Assembly (NCBI RefSeq): GCF_002000025.1
Contig: NZ_MUZV01000011.1
Span: 1-64,000, forward strand
DNA: 64,000 nt
Direction: 5' to 3'
Origin: Cognaticolwellia aestuarii
GTDB lineage: Bacteria; Pseudomonadota; Gammaproteobacteria; Enterobacterales; Alteromonadaceae
Positions 34,224-43,040 of this stretch are shown here, one piece after another. How positions within the stretch are numbered: the stretch's first letter is position 1; each line of letters opens with the position of its first letter. The notes beneath the pieces are model-generated. The model saw only the letters and a program-made list of their open reading frames with translations, was not told the origin of the DNA and made no database searches. Position numbers and translations under genes: made by a program.

Positions 34224-37200
34224 TTATTTACTGGTAAAGTGTGCGCAACCTCTGTCTTGCCATTGCTGCGCTGATAGTGCGGGTAAAAAGAATGCTCTTC
34301 TTTCTGCTGGCGTTAGGCAGCTTCTATTTATTGGTAAGCTGTTAATTGCTTTTTGTTCATAGTCTTTAATACTAATCATTTTTTTATCTGCTTTTGTTAG
34401 CATTTTTTGGAAAATAGGTGTTACTTTTGCGGTAGGAAAGCGAGCGTTAGGTGTTAAATACTCTGTAGTAACAATACTCTTGCTATCATTTGAAAATTTA
34501 GAAGGTAAATCTTTAGTCACTTGTGAAAAAGTCTCAATTTTCTCCATGGTATTTACATCCCATAAAACGCTGGTATTACGCTCGGGATTAACAGTACTCG
34601 ATGTTGTTAATAAATATTGTTGATCACTGGAAATGCTAACATCCACCAGAAAAACATTATCTAAAGAGTGTCTTTTTAACATACTTGGTTGTTCGTCTTT
34701 AAACTTCCAAACAGCAACATAGCTACCATCTATAAAAATTGCACCATTACCGTCAGGGTGGAAAATAAAATCTCTTATCCAGTGTCCATCCGAATAGAAA
34801 AGGGTGGATAAATTTTCAATAAAATCAGCAGAGAATAAGCTTAATTTTTTAGTATCATGTTGCACTAATATTTTGTCGTCAAAAGGGCTGAAAATAGCTA
34901 TTTTGGGGTTTACTAAATCAGGATATGTTGCCTCGCGCTTACCGGAAATAAGGTCAAATAATATAACCTCTGAAGGTAAGTTTTGTTTCTTAACGTCGGA
35001 AGAAAAATAGTCAAAGGTTGAAACTAACAATACCTTTTTGCCTGCTTGGTTAAACTCATAAGAGGGTATTAAATTATTTCTAACTAAACTTTTAGTTACC
35101 CCTGTTAGTAAGTTTCTATGTTGTAACACTTCGTTTTTAAATGCCTGTTGTTCTTGCGGTTTTTTAAGTACGTAAATTATGCTATCGCCATCAGGTGAGA
35201 ATTTAATATCGCGATAGAGTTTTCCTTCAAATATAAATTCATCAAGCTTTTCTCCTGTTTGTAAATCATAAACCAATGCTTCACTTTCGAATTTATTGTT
35301 AGCTTCTCTGGTAATTAATAGTTTATTCTGCTTCGGAAAAATATAACTTTGTAGCGTGTTTTTACCAAAATCCAATTCGTGTATTACGGTATTTTTCTTA
35401 ATATCCCATATAAAATGTTTACCATCACGTTGGCTAACAACGACAAATTTATTATCAAAACTGTAATGTATATTTTTGATATAGTAAGACTCTTTATTCA
35501 AAAGCAACGGGCTTTCTACCTTACTCGTGAGTGACCACGATACTATTTGCTCGCCAAAGACGGTAAAAAAATTACCCTCGATAATTGCAGAAAATATGTC
35601 AATTAAGTTTGTTGCTTCCAAGCTATGATCTATAACTTTAACCAGTTCATGCGATTGAGCTGACCAGAGTATGCTTTTTTTGTCGTTGAAAGACGAGGCT
35701 AATACCAAGTCGCTGCCAGGGCTATAGCTGGCATAAGAAAGGTGGCTTTCGTTAAGTTGATAACGATGCAAAATTTCTCCAGTGGCTATCGACCACTCTA
35801 AAACTTGATTACTATAAGCTGATAGCGTTAGCAGTTTTTTGTTATCTGCACTGAATTGAGCGCTTAACAACTTAGACGATTTTTCAGATATTTTAATAGT
35901 TTGGAGTATTTCTCCTGTGTTCGCTGACCATATCGCAACTTTACTTCTTCCTATTTCACTAAATATCATTTCTCCGTTTGGACTAAAGTGTGCTTTTAAA
36001 GTGCCACGGTTACGCTTAGTATTAATGTCAGAAAAATCATTAATAAATTTATGCTGAATGAGTTTACCGGTCTCTAATGACCATACATAAGTGCCGTGAT
36101 TTACTGCCACACTGAGTATTTTTGTTCCATCAGGGCTGAAAATAGGCTTAATAGGAATAACATTTTTTATGCTGATAGTGGTGGTTTTTTCTGCGCTCTC
36201 AGCGTCAAATACATCTATATAGCTAGTAACGGCGCTCTCAGCTTTGCTTTTGTTAGTTTGTAACCATTTGGGAATTGTTTTTTCGGGAATTACAGAGGTA
36301 ATGGCCAGCAAATTTTTAACGGGATGAAACGCAACGCGACCTAATTGCCTATCAGGGTAATCAAACTGTTGTACTTGTTCTCCTGTTAATACTGACCAAA
36401 CGTCTACTGCCTTTGCACTTGTGTAAATAAAGCGACTATCGTAACTAAAGTCAAAATTTAATATTCTTGATTCAGCGGTGATTTTAGTCACAGGCTGGCC
36501 ATCATCAAGTGACCATATAGTTAATGTTTGATTATCTACCATCGCAACATAGCGACCGGTCTTGTCAAACTTTACTGACTGTCTCGAAAGCGGGTACTTG
36601 GAATTAATATTCATAAGCCGACTGATTTTTTCTAAGGGCTCATGGAAAGACAACTCGATGCCTTTGATCAAAGGCCTATCACCGCCATACAGGCCAGGAA
36701 TAGCATTTAACGATAATAGCAACGCTGTGTCATATTCACCTTTCTCGCTTTGGTTTTTCGACATTTGGGTAAGAAATTCACTCTGTAAAACCAGTGCACC
36801 ATTTTTTTCTTTTATAGCAAGTTGTTGTTGAAAAATAGCTTCCTCTTTCTGAAAATAAGCAAACACACCAGCCCCAATAGCCAAAATAGCTAATATAGCG
36901 ACAGCAGCTAACCAACGTCGCAATTTTTTTGCTTTTAAACGCTCTTGCTGTAATTGATATTCTTTATCACGCTGAGTAAGTTCACCTAAAGGTACCCCTA
37001 AAATTCCGGCGATAATTTTAAGCAACATTAAATGCAACTGTTGTTGATAGGCATTTACCTTTGCAGCGATTGACTTCTTATCAAGCTGTGTGGTGTTTTT
37101 TAGATGTTCGCGATAAGCGGCCGGCGAAGTAAAGCCTTGTTCGGGTTTACCATTATTATTTATTCTAAAATCTGCAGCGATTGGCTCCGCGTGCTTATCA

Positions 37201-37694
37201 GTAGCATTACCTTCTTGATCGTATTCGTACTGTAAAGGAATTGGAAAACACTCATCTGCTTTAGTAAAGCCTAACTTTTGTTTACCTTCGTCCCAACTGG
37301 TATTGGGCTCTCCATCTATCATGGCAGCAATAATGTGCTGAGAGTTGCCTAATTTTTTGAAATAATCTATTTCGTCAGCAACATACGTTGATGCGACAGC
37401 TCTAGGTGAGCATAAAACAATTAATAAGTTTGTTTGCTCTAATGCACTAACAATTGATGTACCTAAATCGGCATGCGCAGGTAGTTCTTGCTCGTCTCTA
37501 AACACGGGATAAATACGAGGGGGAATAGTATCTCCTCGGCTATTTTTCTGGCCGACTAAATCATTCGGCACTTCGTAAGTTTCAATGGCTTGGTGTAACC
37601 ATGTGGCCCATTTTCTACCTTGTGTTTTATTATCTGCATGGCGGTATGAGATAAACGCGTGGTATTTGAAAGATGAATTTTTACTGTTTGCCAT
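34224..37694 (-). CDS. Membrane-anchored TIR-WD40 protein
   Basis: 1156 aa. The TIR domain (about residues 9-160) starts YHAFISYRHADNKTQGRKWA and has RIYPVFRDEQELPAHADLG; the family's catalytic glutamate is probably E108 in SPRAVASTYVADEIDYF. A linker helix region and one membrane helix (262-281, WLAAVAILAILAIGAGVFAY) follow. Next comes a helical block (EKGEYDTALLLSLNAIPG) and a long WD40-type propeller region (about 350-1090) with repeated xVWSxxTGE motifs. The TIR side should be cytosolic with the propeller across the membrane, unless the helix is a reentrant anchor. TIR domains commonly cleave NAD+ in immunity; activity here is inferred. Confidence 0.88.
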   Translation of the reverse strand: MANSKNSSFKYHAFISYRHADNKTQGRKWATWLHQAIETYEVPNDLVGQKNSRGDTIPPRIYPVFRDEQELPAHADLGTSIVSALEQTNLLIVLCSPRAVASTYVADEIDYFKKLGNSQHIIAAMIDGEPNTSWDEGKQKLGFTKADECFPIPLQYEYDQEGNATDKHAEPIAADFRINNNGKPEQGFTSPAAYREHLKNTTQLDKKSIAAKVNAYQQQLHLMLLKIIAGILGVPLGELTQRDKEYQLQQERLKAKKLRRWLAAVAILAILAIGAGVFAYFQKEEAIFQQQLAIKEKNGALVLQSEFLTQMSKNQSEKGEYDTALLLSLNAIPGLYGGDRPLIKGIELSFHEPLEKISRLMNINSKYPLSRQSVKFDKTGRYVAMVDNQTLTIWSLDDGQPVTKITAESRILNFDFSYDSRFIYTSAKAVDVWSVLTGEQVQQFDYPDRQLGRVAFHPVKNLLAITSVIPEKTIPKWLQTNKSKAESAVTSYIDVFDAESAEKTTTISIKNVIPIKPIFSPDGTKILSVAVNHGTYVWSLETGKLIQHKFINDFSDINTKRNRGTLKAHFSPNGEMIFSEIGRSKVAIWSANTGEILQTIKISEKSSKLLSAQFSADNKKLLTLSAYSNQVLEWSIATGEILHRYQLNESHLSYASYSPGSDLVLASSFNDKKSILWSAQSHELVKVIDHSLEATNLIDIFSAIIEGNFFTVFGEQIVSWSLTSKVESPLLLNKESYYIKNIHYSFDNKFVVVSQRDGKHFIWDIKKNTVIHELDFGKNTLQSYIFPKQNKLLITREANNKFESEALVYDLQTGEKLDEFIFEGKLYRDIKFSPDGDSIIYVLKKPQEQQAFKNEVLQHRNLLTGVTKSLVRNNLIPSYEFNQAGKKVLLVSTFDYFSSDVKKQNLPSEVILFDLISGKREATYPDLVNPKIAIFSPFDDKILVQHDTKKLSLFSADFIENLSTLFYSDGHWIRDFIFHPDGNGAIFIDGSYVAVWKFKDEQPSMLKRHSLDNVFLVDVSISSDQQYLLTTSSTVNPERNTSVLWDVNTMEKIETFSQVTKDLPSKFSNDSKSIVTTEYLTPNARFPTAKVTPIFQKMLTKADKKMISIKDYEQKAINSLPINRSCLTPAERRAFFLPALSAQQWQDRGCAHFTSK

Positions 37695-38303
37695 TGAAAA
37701 GCCTGTTGTTATTATTTGAGGTTAATTATTTTTAGGAAGGGGGAAATGGTTATTTGCATGTAACACTTTATTTTTTGCACACGAGGGAAAATGGCCAGTA
37801 AAAGCACATTAATAGCAAAAGAAACTCTCTCACTAATTTCAGCTTTAAATATGACTACGGCATCTGTAAAACAGCATAAATTAGTGCTATTAAAACAATT
37901 CTTTTGCACTAACTTGCAACTAAAGAAGCCCATACTTAATTTTACTTTCACTTTACTCTACAGCTTACATACTTTACTTTAACTCTGTACAACTTTAGCA
38001 CAACTGATTGATTTATCACCATGATTTTTTAATTGACCCGTTATATTCGGCGTAAATTTTATAGCTTTGTTGTGGTTAATACTGCTGTAACCGTTTTATA
38101 ACACTTAGCGAACTTGGCTTATTTGTTCATTGTAAAAGCGAGTTATTTTTCAATATGCGTATTCGCTATTATGATGCACAAACAATTACTGTTAGCTTTT
38201 ATAACCAGTTAAAAATGATTAGCTATGGCATGTGGGCTTGCCTTTGATTCGTTTTCTTTGTCTAAACGGTATACATAGAAACTTAACCAGTGTGATTAAA
38301 CAT
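37695..38303. other. Divergent gene-free region between the TIR operon and the HD hydrolase
   Basis: About 600 bp of AT-rich sequence with no convincing gene. A 63-codon plus-strand frame at 37791-37982 has a GAGGG-like ribosome site, but its translation looks like non-coding sequence. Promoters for both flanking genes should lie here. A GTG at 38232 could extend the downstream HD gene by 24 codons. Confidence 0.5.
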
Positions 38304-39515
38304 ATGAATATACATTTATTTACTGAAAGCAAACCACCAGAGTCATATAATCAAACCTATTGGCTATGCTTAAAGCAACGTATGGCTTGGCTATTGCAGA
38401 ATTGGTTAAATAAAAGCGGCGATCCGTATTTATATTTTGATCTATTAAAAGCGCCATTATTTATAAGTGATGAAGTAGCGTTTAATTCGCTTTTTTCGGG
38501 AGAGCTTTATCATCAAGAGCAATTCGTTAGTCGCTTTATTGATGAGTGTTATTGGATTATTTGGCGAGTTACACAAGGCGATACCACTTACTTTTTTTTC
38601 TTGCGTGCAGAAAATTTTTATAAAGGTAGTATGTTAGACCAATATACTTTCCCTTATCAGTTTGATAAAACTCAATTGATTGCACAACGTGAGCAAGTAG
38701 AAAACTTGTTAATCGAATTAGACCAATATGGTGCAAAAAGCCAGTCATTATTGCCCTTTCAAAAGCCAAATAATAGTACTAATAGTTCTGCTGTATACGC
38801 TCAACTCTCAGAAAATAAACCGTCAGATATGCCTCAATGTAATCAGCATGAAAGCAGGTTTTTAGCATTACACCGTGACAAGTTTACTTATCAACTGCCT
38901 CTAATTGAATTAAATAAACAATTAATTTATCTGAGCAAAATAGATAATGGACAATGGCAACAAGATACCTACATTAAAGCGTGGAATTTTGCTAGCAAAG
39001 CACATTGTAAACAGTTCATACCTGGTAGCGATGTTCCATATATTAACCATATTGGCTTAGTTGCCATGGAGGTTATATCCGCACTGACGCAGCCGCAAAT
39101 AGATAAAATGTTACATTACCAACCGATTAAGTTTCAAAATTTAGCGGTGGTTTGCGCGTTATTACACGATACAATTGAAGACACTGCAGTTACATTTGAA
39201 GATATTGAAACTGCATTTAATCAATATGTTGCTGCAGGTGTTTTAGCGTTAACCAAAAACACTAATTTAGCCACTAAGCGAGATCAAATGATCGATAGCT
39301 TAGCGCGTATAAAAGCGCAACCTTTAGAAATAAGCATGGTAAAAATGGCTGATAGAATAACTAACTTACAGCCACCGCCAGCTCACTGGACTAAAGATAA
39401 AATAAGGAATTATCGTGACGAGGCGCAATTGATTCTTGAAACCTTAGGTACGAAAAATGAATACTTAGCACAGCGGCTAAAAGAAAAAATTGATAACTAT
39501 CAACAGTATTGTTAA
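38304..39515 (+). CDS. HD-domain (p)ppGpp hydrolase-like protein with unknown N-terminal domain
   Basis: 403 aa from the ATG at 38304. The C-terminal 170 residues resemble the hydrolase domain of SpoT and small alarmone hydrolases: H249 in YINHIGLVAMEV, H288-D289 in LLHDTIEDTAVTFEDI, and D350 in VKMADRITNLQ. All metal and HD residues are present; no synthetase, TGS or ACT domain follows. The first about 215 residues (aromatic-rich, e.g. DECYWIIWRVTQGDTTYFFF) match nothing I recognise. The start is uncertain because no good ribosome site is seen. It is divergent from the TIR operon; a functional link is possible but unproven. Confidence 0.72.
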   Translation: MNIHLFTESKPPESYNQTYWLCLKQRMAWLLQNWLNKSGDPYLYFDLLKAPLFISDEVAFNSLFSGELYHQEQFVSRFIDECYWIIWRVTQGDTTYFFFLRAENFYKGSMLDQYTFPYQFDKTQLIAQREQVENLLIELDQYGAKSQSLLPFQKPNNSTNSSAVYAQLSENKPSDMPQCNQHESRFLALHRDKFTYQLPLIELNKQLIYLSKIDNGQWQQDTYIKAWNFASKAHCKQFIPGSDVPYINHIGLVAMEVISALTQPQIDKMLHYQPIKFQNLAVVCALLHDTIEDTAVTFEDIETAFNQYVAAGVLALTKNTNLATKRDQMIDSLARIKAQPLEISMVKMADRITNLQPPPAHWTKDKIRNYRDEAQLILETLGTKNEYLAQRLKEKIDNYQQYC

Positions 39516-39688
39516 ATAAGATAGCCTTACATCAACCATGTAATTGAGGTATTCAATTTTCACAAAGGGTTTTTCTGCTGATAATTGTATTAGGGAGGTA
39601 TTAGTGTGCATTAAACGAAAAATAGCTTGCTAGCACATGATTTGAACAACTTGGATTTAAATAAACAGCATTTAATGCCCAGTAGCAA

Positions 39689-40237
39689 ATGAACAAGCCA
39701 GTAAATAAAGACAAAATAAAAATAAGTGCAAAGCGAAAAGCTAAGCTGATAGGGAAAATATCTTACATATCACCTTGTACGCAAGCTGATATAAATTACT
39801 GGTATCGACGCAATACTCTTGTATTTTCTACCTTACTCGTCGTCTTTATATGGTTAATTTATGCCGCCTTAAGTCGAGAGACACAGTTTCAGCGTTTTAA
39901 TCAATTAAGTCTTATGTGGACTGATAATTTAAATGTATTTGATTTAATTGCATTTATAGCGAATTATTTTGTAGCAGAACTGATTTTGTGTTTTTTTACT
40001 TACTTTTTGATTAGAAACCTATTTGCTCAATGCCTAATAAAAATTGTTGGTGAAAAAGGTTTTGCTTTTGTTGGCGTAAAACGAAACTATACCGTTACAT
40101 CTGCAAATATCGCATTGTTTTCATCAGTTAAAAGAATGAGGATCACTATCCCTCGAGGGGGTATTGGTAAACACTACAAATGGTATGGCGATAGTCGGTT
40201 GAGTGTGTTTGATTACGCCTACCACCCTTTTTTGTAA
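39689..40237 (+). CDS. Hypothetical two-helix membrane protein
   Basis: 182 aa with a basic N-terminus (about 35 residues) and two hydrophobic segments (STLLVVFIWLIYAALS and LIAFIANYFVAELILCFFTYFLI). A basic cytoplasmic tail follows, ending GDSRLSVFDYAYHPFL. No family recognised. Ribosome site is weak. It precedes the alpha/beta hydrolase gene by about 90 bp. Confidence 0.5.
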   Translation: MNKPVNKDKIKISAKRKAKLIGKISYISPCTQADINYWYRRNTLVFSTLLVVFIWLIYAALSRETQFQRFNQLSLMWTDNLNVFDLIAFIANYFVAELILCFFTYFLIRNLFAQCLIKIVGEKGFAFVGVKRNYTVTSANIALFSSVKRMRITIPRGGIGKHYKWYGDSRLSVFDYAYHPFL

Positions 40238-40326
40238 AGTACTCACTTTATTCATGCAGTGCTTGAAAGTTGGCACAAACATCGAATATTAAAAACGCTT
40301 TAAGTGGCAATGAAAACGGAGTAAAC

Positions 40327-40854
40327 ATGAAAGTTATATTCTCACATGGCAAAGAAAGTGGCCCTTGGGGTAGTAAAATAACCCAACTTGCTAACATGGC
40401 CAAAGCGGCAGGTTTTAGTGTCGATAGTATTGACTACAGCAATTTAGTAAGCCCCGATGAGCGGGTGACAAAGTTGAATACTTATTTAGCAAGCGAGCTT
40501 GAACCTTATATTTTAGTCGGCTCAAGCATGGGCGGTTACGTTTCATTAGTCGCATCATTAAGTAACCAACCACTGGGCGTATTTTTATTGGCGCCAGCTT
40601 TGTATATGCAGGGTTATCAGCAGCAAAGTTATAATACTACGCTTAACAATATTGAGATTGTACATGGTTGGTCTGACGATATTGTGCCCGTAGCTAGCTC
40701 TATAAAATATGCTCAGCAAACGCAGTGTACCTTGCATCTTATTGATGGCGATCACCGTTTAAATTCATCAATTACACAAGTTATCGCGTTATTTGAATCG
40801 TTTTTACTCACCACTAAAACTAACGCTCAGCAAGCGAGCGTAGCAGTTCAATGA
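40327..40854 (+). CDS. Small alpha/beta hydrolase
   Basis: 175 aa from the ATG at 40327, which has ACGGA upstream; a longer frame to 40270 lacks a ribosome site. KVIFSHGKESGPWGSK begins the fold; the nucleophile elbow is LVGSSMGGYVSL, the acid is in WSDDIVPV, and the His is in IDGDHRLNSS. Esterase/thioesterase-like (RBBP9/YqiA size class); substrate unknown. Stop overlaps the next gene as ATGA. Confidence 0.8.
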   Translation: MKVIFSHGKESGPWGSKITQLANMAKAAGFSVDSIDYSNLVSPDERVTKLNTYLASELEPYILVGSSMGGYVSLVASLSNQPLGVFLLAPALYMQGYQQQSYNTTLNNIEIVHGWSDDIVPVASSIKYAQQTQCTLHLIDGDHRLNSSITQVIALFESFLLTTKTNAQQASVAVQ

Positions 40855-42053
40855 AGTGGTTATATGTTGTTATCTTAATTGTTACCTTAGCGCTTTGTGC
40901 AGCAGTAAACTCAGCAGAACCAGACAGTGGCATCGATAAAGCGCAATGGCAACAGGCGCGTGAATACTTTAGTCGGCAGGGCTCTGCATTAGAAAACGAA
41001 CTTTTTAGCGGTTACTCTACAGCTAAGCAAGCATTGCTGTTAGGCAGTACTTTATGGCTGAATGATGAAACGTTAACTCAGAAAAATATTACTCAAAAAA
41101 ACACTAACCATAAAAATGAAACGCAAAAAATATTAGCCCAACGCTTACTTATTCAAGCGGCTAGCCAAGCTGATATGTTGAATAAATTTGACCAGGGATA
41201 TTTGTATAATTTGTTAGCAAGCACATATCAACGTGAAAATAACATCATAACTGCAGCGCATTACTTTAACCTAAGTATCGACGTTGAATACCCCGATGCA
41301 TGTAATAACCTAGGGGTGATGTGGGAGCAACAAAACAACTTTAAACAAGCGAAAGAAACTTATATACGCTGCTTAGCACTTAGCAAGGTGTTTGCCACGC
41401 CGCTACTTTATTTAAACCTAGGGACTATCTACTATAATGGCGCCGGGGCGGTAAACAAAAATAAGCGGCTAGGTGCTAGCTATTGGCAAAAATCTTATGA
41501 CTTATTTCCATTTGATGCTGATACTAATTACAACCTCGGAATTTACCACCTGAATGAGACTAAGCGTTACGCTAAAGCGCGCTATTATTTTGCTTATTGC
41601 GCTTTTAGCGACCCAGACTGTGCGCAAATTATCGCTAGTAATGCACTTATTGGCCATTATGCTGATAAGGCATACCTACAAGAGGTACTAGCATTGTCAG
41701 CACCATATCAGCGTGAAAACTTACTCAGTGATAGGTTAAAATATGCTTTCAACGAGGCAATATATTTTGATGAGTTAACCAAAAACAACTTAAGGTTTAC
41801 CATTGAAACGTCAGATAATAATCAAGTGACCTCTGTGGCCGTAAGCTTTACACCGTCAGAAGCTGAGCGCGCAACTCTTATGCTAAATCGTTTAATTTAT
41901 CTCGATATGTTTACTGGTTTAAACTTGCCGATGTTAAAACTAAAGTCAGCGATATCAAAACATAAAAGTGCTACGTTTGAATACTTAAAACAACGACACC
42001 GTTTAACTTACACAGAAGGTATCTTTGTTTATAGTATTGAGTTAAATAATTAA
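40851..42053 (+). CDS. Secreted TPR/SEL1-repeat protein
   Basis: 400 aa with a signal peptide (KWLYVVILIVTLALCAAVNSA). TPR/SEL1-like repeats occupy about residues 115-275: YPDACNNLGVMWEQQNNFKQA, LYLNLGTIYYNGAGAV, TNYNLGIYHLNETKRYAKA. The N-terminal part includes a short TQKN-type degenerate repeat (about residues 76-95). Translationally coupled to the hydrolase. Probably a periplasmic scaffold protein; no specific function assigned. Confidence 0.7.
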   Translation: MKWLYVVILIVTLALCAAVNSAEPDSGIDKAQWQQAREYFSRQGSALENELFSGYSTAKQALLLGSTLWLNDETLTQKNITQKNTNHKNETQKILAQRLLIQAASQADMLNKFDQGYLYNLLASTYQRENNIITAAHYFNLSIDVEYPDACNNLGVMWEQQNNFKQAKETYIRCLALSKVFATPLLYLNLGTIYYNGAGAVNKNKRLGASYWQKSYDLFPFDADTNYNLGIYHLNETKRYAKARYYFAYCAFSDPDCAQIIASNALIGHYADKAYLQEVLALSAPYQRENLLSDRLKYAFNEAIYFDELTKNNLRFTIETSDNNQVTSVAVSFTPSEAERATLMLNRLIYLDMFTGLNLPMLKLKSAISKHKSATFEYLKQRHRLTYTEGIFVYSIELNN

Positions 42054-42243
42054 GTGTGAATGCTTTTTGATATAAGTGCGTGGTGATTAACTGACCAACC
42101 ACGACAAAAAACAGTTAGCACCTAAGCTGCTTTGCCGACGTTATTCATCTTAATTTACCCATGACTAATGTTGGCCGAGTTAAATTAACAGCATAAGTAA
42201 AGTAAAAAATTAGATTGATATTTTCAATAAGGATACCTTCAAA

Positions 42244-42945
42244 ATGATCACATTATCCGCAGAGCAATGCCGCATTATTGGTGTAATGCTGGAAAAAGAA
42301 ACCACTACGCCAGAGCAATACCCACTGTCGGTAAATGCTATAACCGCTGGCTGTAATCAAAAAAGTAATCGCGAACCTGTCATGTCGCTTAGCGAACAAG
42401 ACTGGCAAAACACGGTAGATGAGCTGGTACAAATGAATCAGCTGATGATTGACCATAAAGCCTCAAGCCGAGTAAATAAATACTTTCATCGCTTTTGTAA
42501 CACCGAATTTGGCAACCTACAATTTACAGCGCAACAACGCGCGATTATTTGCGTGTTATTTCTAAGAGGCCCGCAAACACCAGGAGAATTAAGAACCCGC
42601 ACCAATCGCTTAGCTGATTTTTCCGATGTAAATGAAGTAGAAGTAGTATTACAACAACTGCAAAACCTAAATAACCAAACCTTAGTGCAGAAGCTCGAAC
42701 GCGAACCCGGTAAACGTGAATCTCGCTATGTGCAGTTATTTTCATGTTTTGATGAAAACCACTCAACAGCGTCAAACACCAGTGCGCTATCTGGTGACGC
42801 AGAGCATGAAAACGGCAGTACAAACATATCCATACCTTCAGAAAGTGAGCACCTACTTACCCAAAGGGTTAATTTGCTTGAGCGACAAGTAGCGACATTA
42901 ACCGAGCAAGTGGCTTGTTTGACTGAGTTGCTTGAGGGTAAGTGA
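42244..42945 (+). CDS. yceH: UPF0502/DUF480 protein YceH
   Basis: 233 aa. The start LSAEQCRIIGVMLEKETTTPEQYPLS, followed by NAITAGCNQKSNREPVMSLSE, is diagnostic of the YceH family, two winged-helix domains (second: ICVLFLRGPQTPGELRTRTNR). Residues about 170-205 form a serine/asparagine-rich linker to a C-terminal helix (LLTQRVNLLERQVATLTEQV) that may be a coiled coil. Function in the cell is not established. AAGGA upstream. Confidence 0.93.
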   Translation: MITLSAEQCRIIGVMLEKETTTPEQYPLSVNAITAGCNQKSNREPVMSLSEQDWQNTVDELVQMNQLMIDHKASSRVNKYFHRFCNTEFGNLQFTAQQRAIICVLFLRGPQTPGELRTRTNRLADFSDVNEVEVVLQQLQNLNNQTLVQKLEREPGKRESRYVQLFSCFDENHSTASNTSALSGDAEHENGSTNISIPSESEHLLTQRVNLLERQVATLTEQVACLTELLEGK

Positions 42946-43040
42946 TGATTTTTTGATGGTTGTGGCTTAATTTTACAGGTCGTTTTTATTTTCTTTTTTA
43001 CCATTACTGATTTTAGATAAAAAATCTGAAAAGGACTTTC

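Noticed and set aside
37712-37951. 79-aa minus-strand ORF
   Set aside because: No ribosome site or recognisable pattern. It is probably chance reading in AT-rich DNA.
37791-37982. 63-aa ORF in the gap before the HD hydrolase
   Set aside because: It has a fair ribosome site, but its composition looks non-coding, it overlaps an opposite frame of the same kind, and no motif is visible.
42079-42103. Terminator after the TPR protein gene
   Set aside because: The CGTGGT/ACCACG stem is followed by A's, not T's, on the coding strand, so it does not fit termination of that gene.
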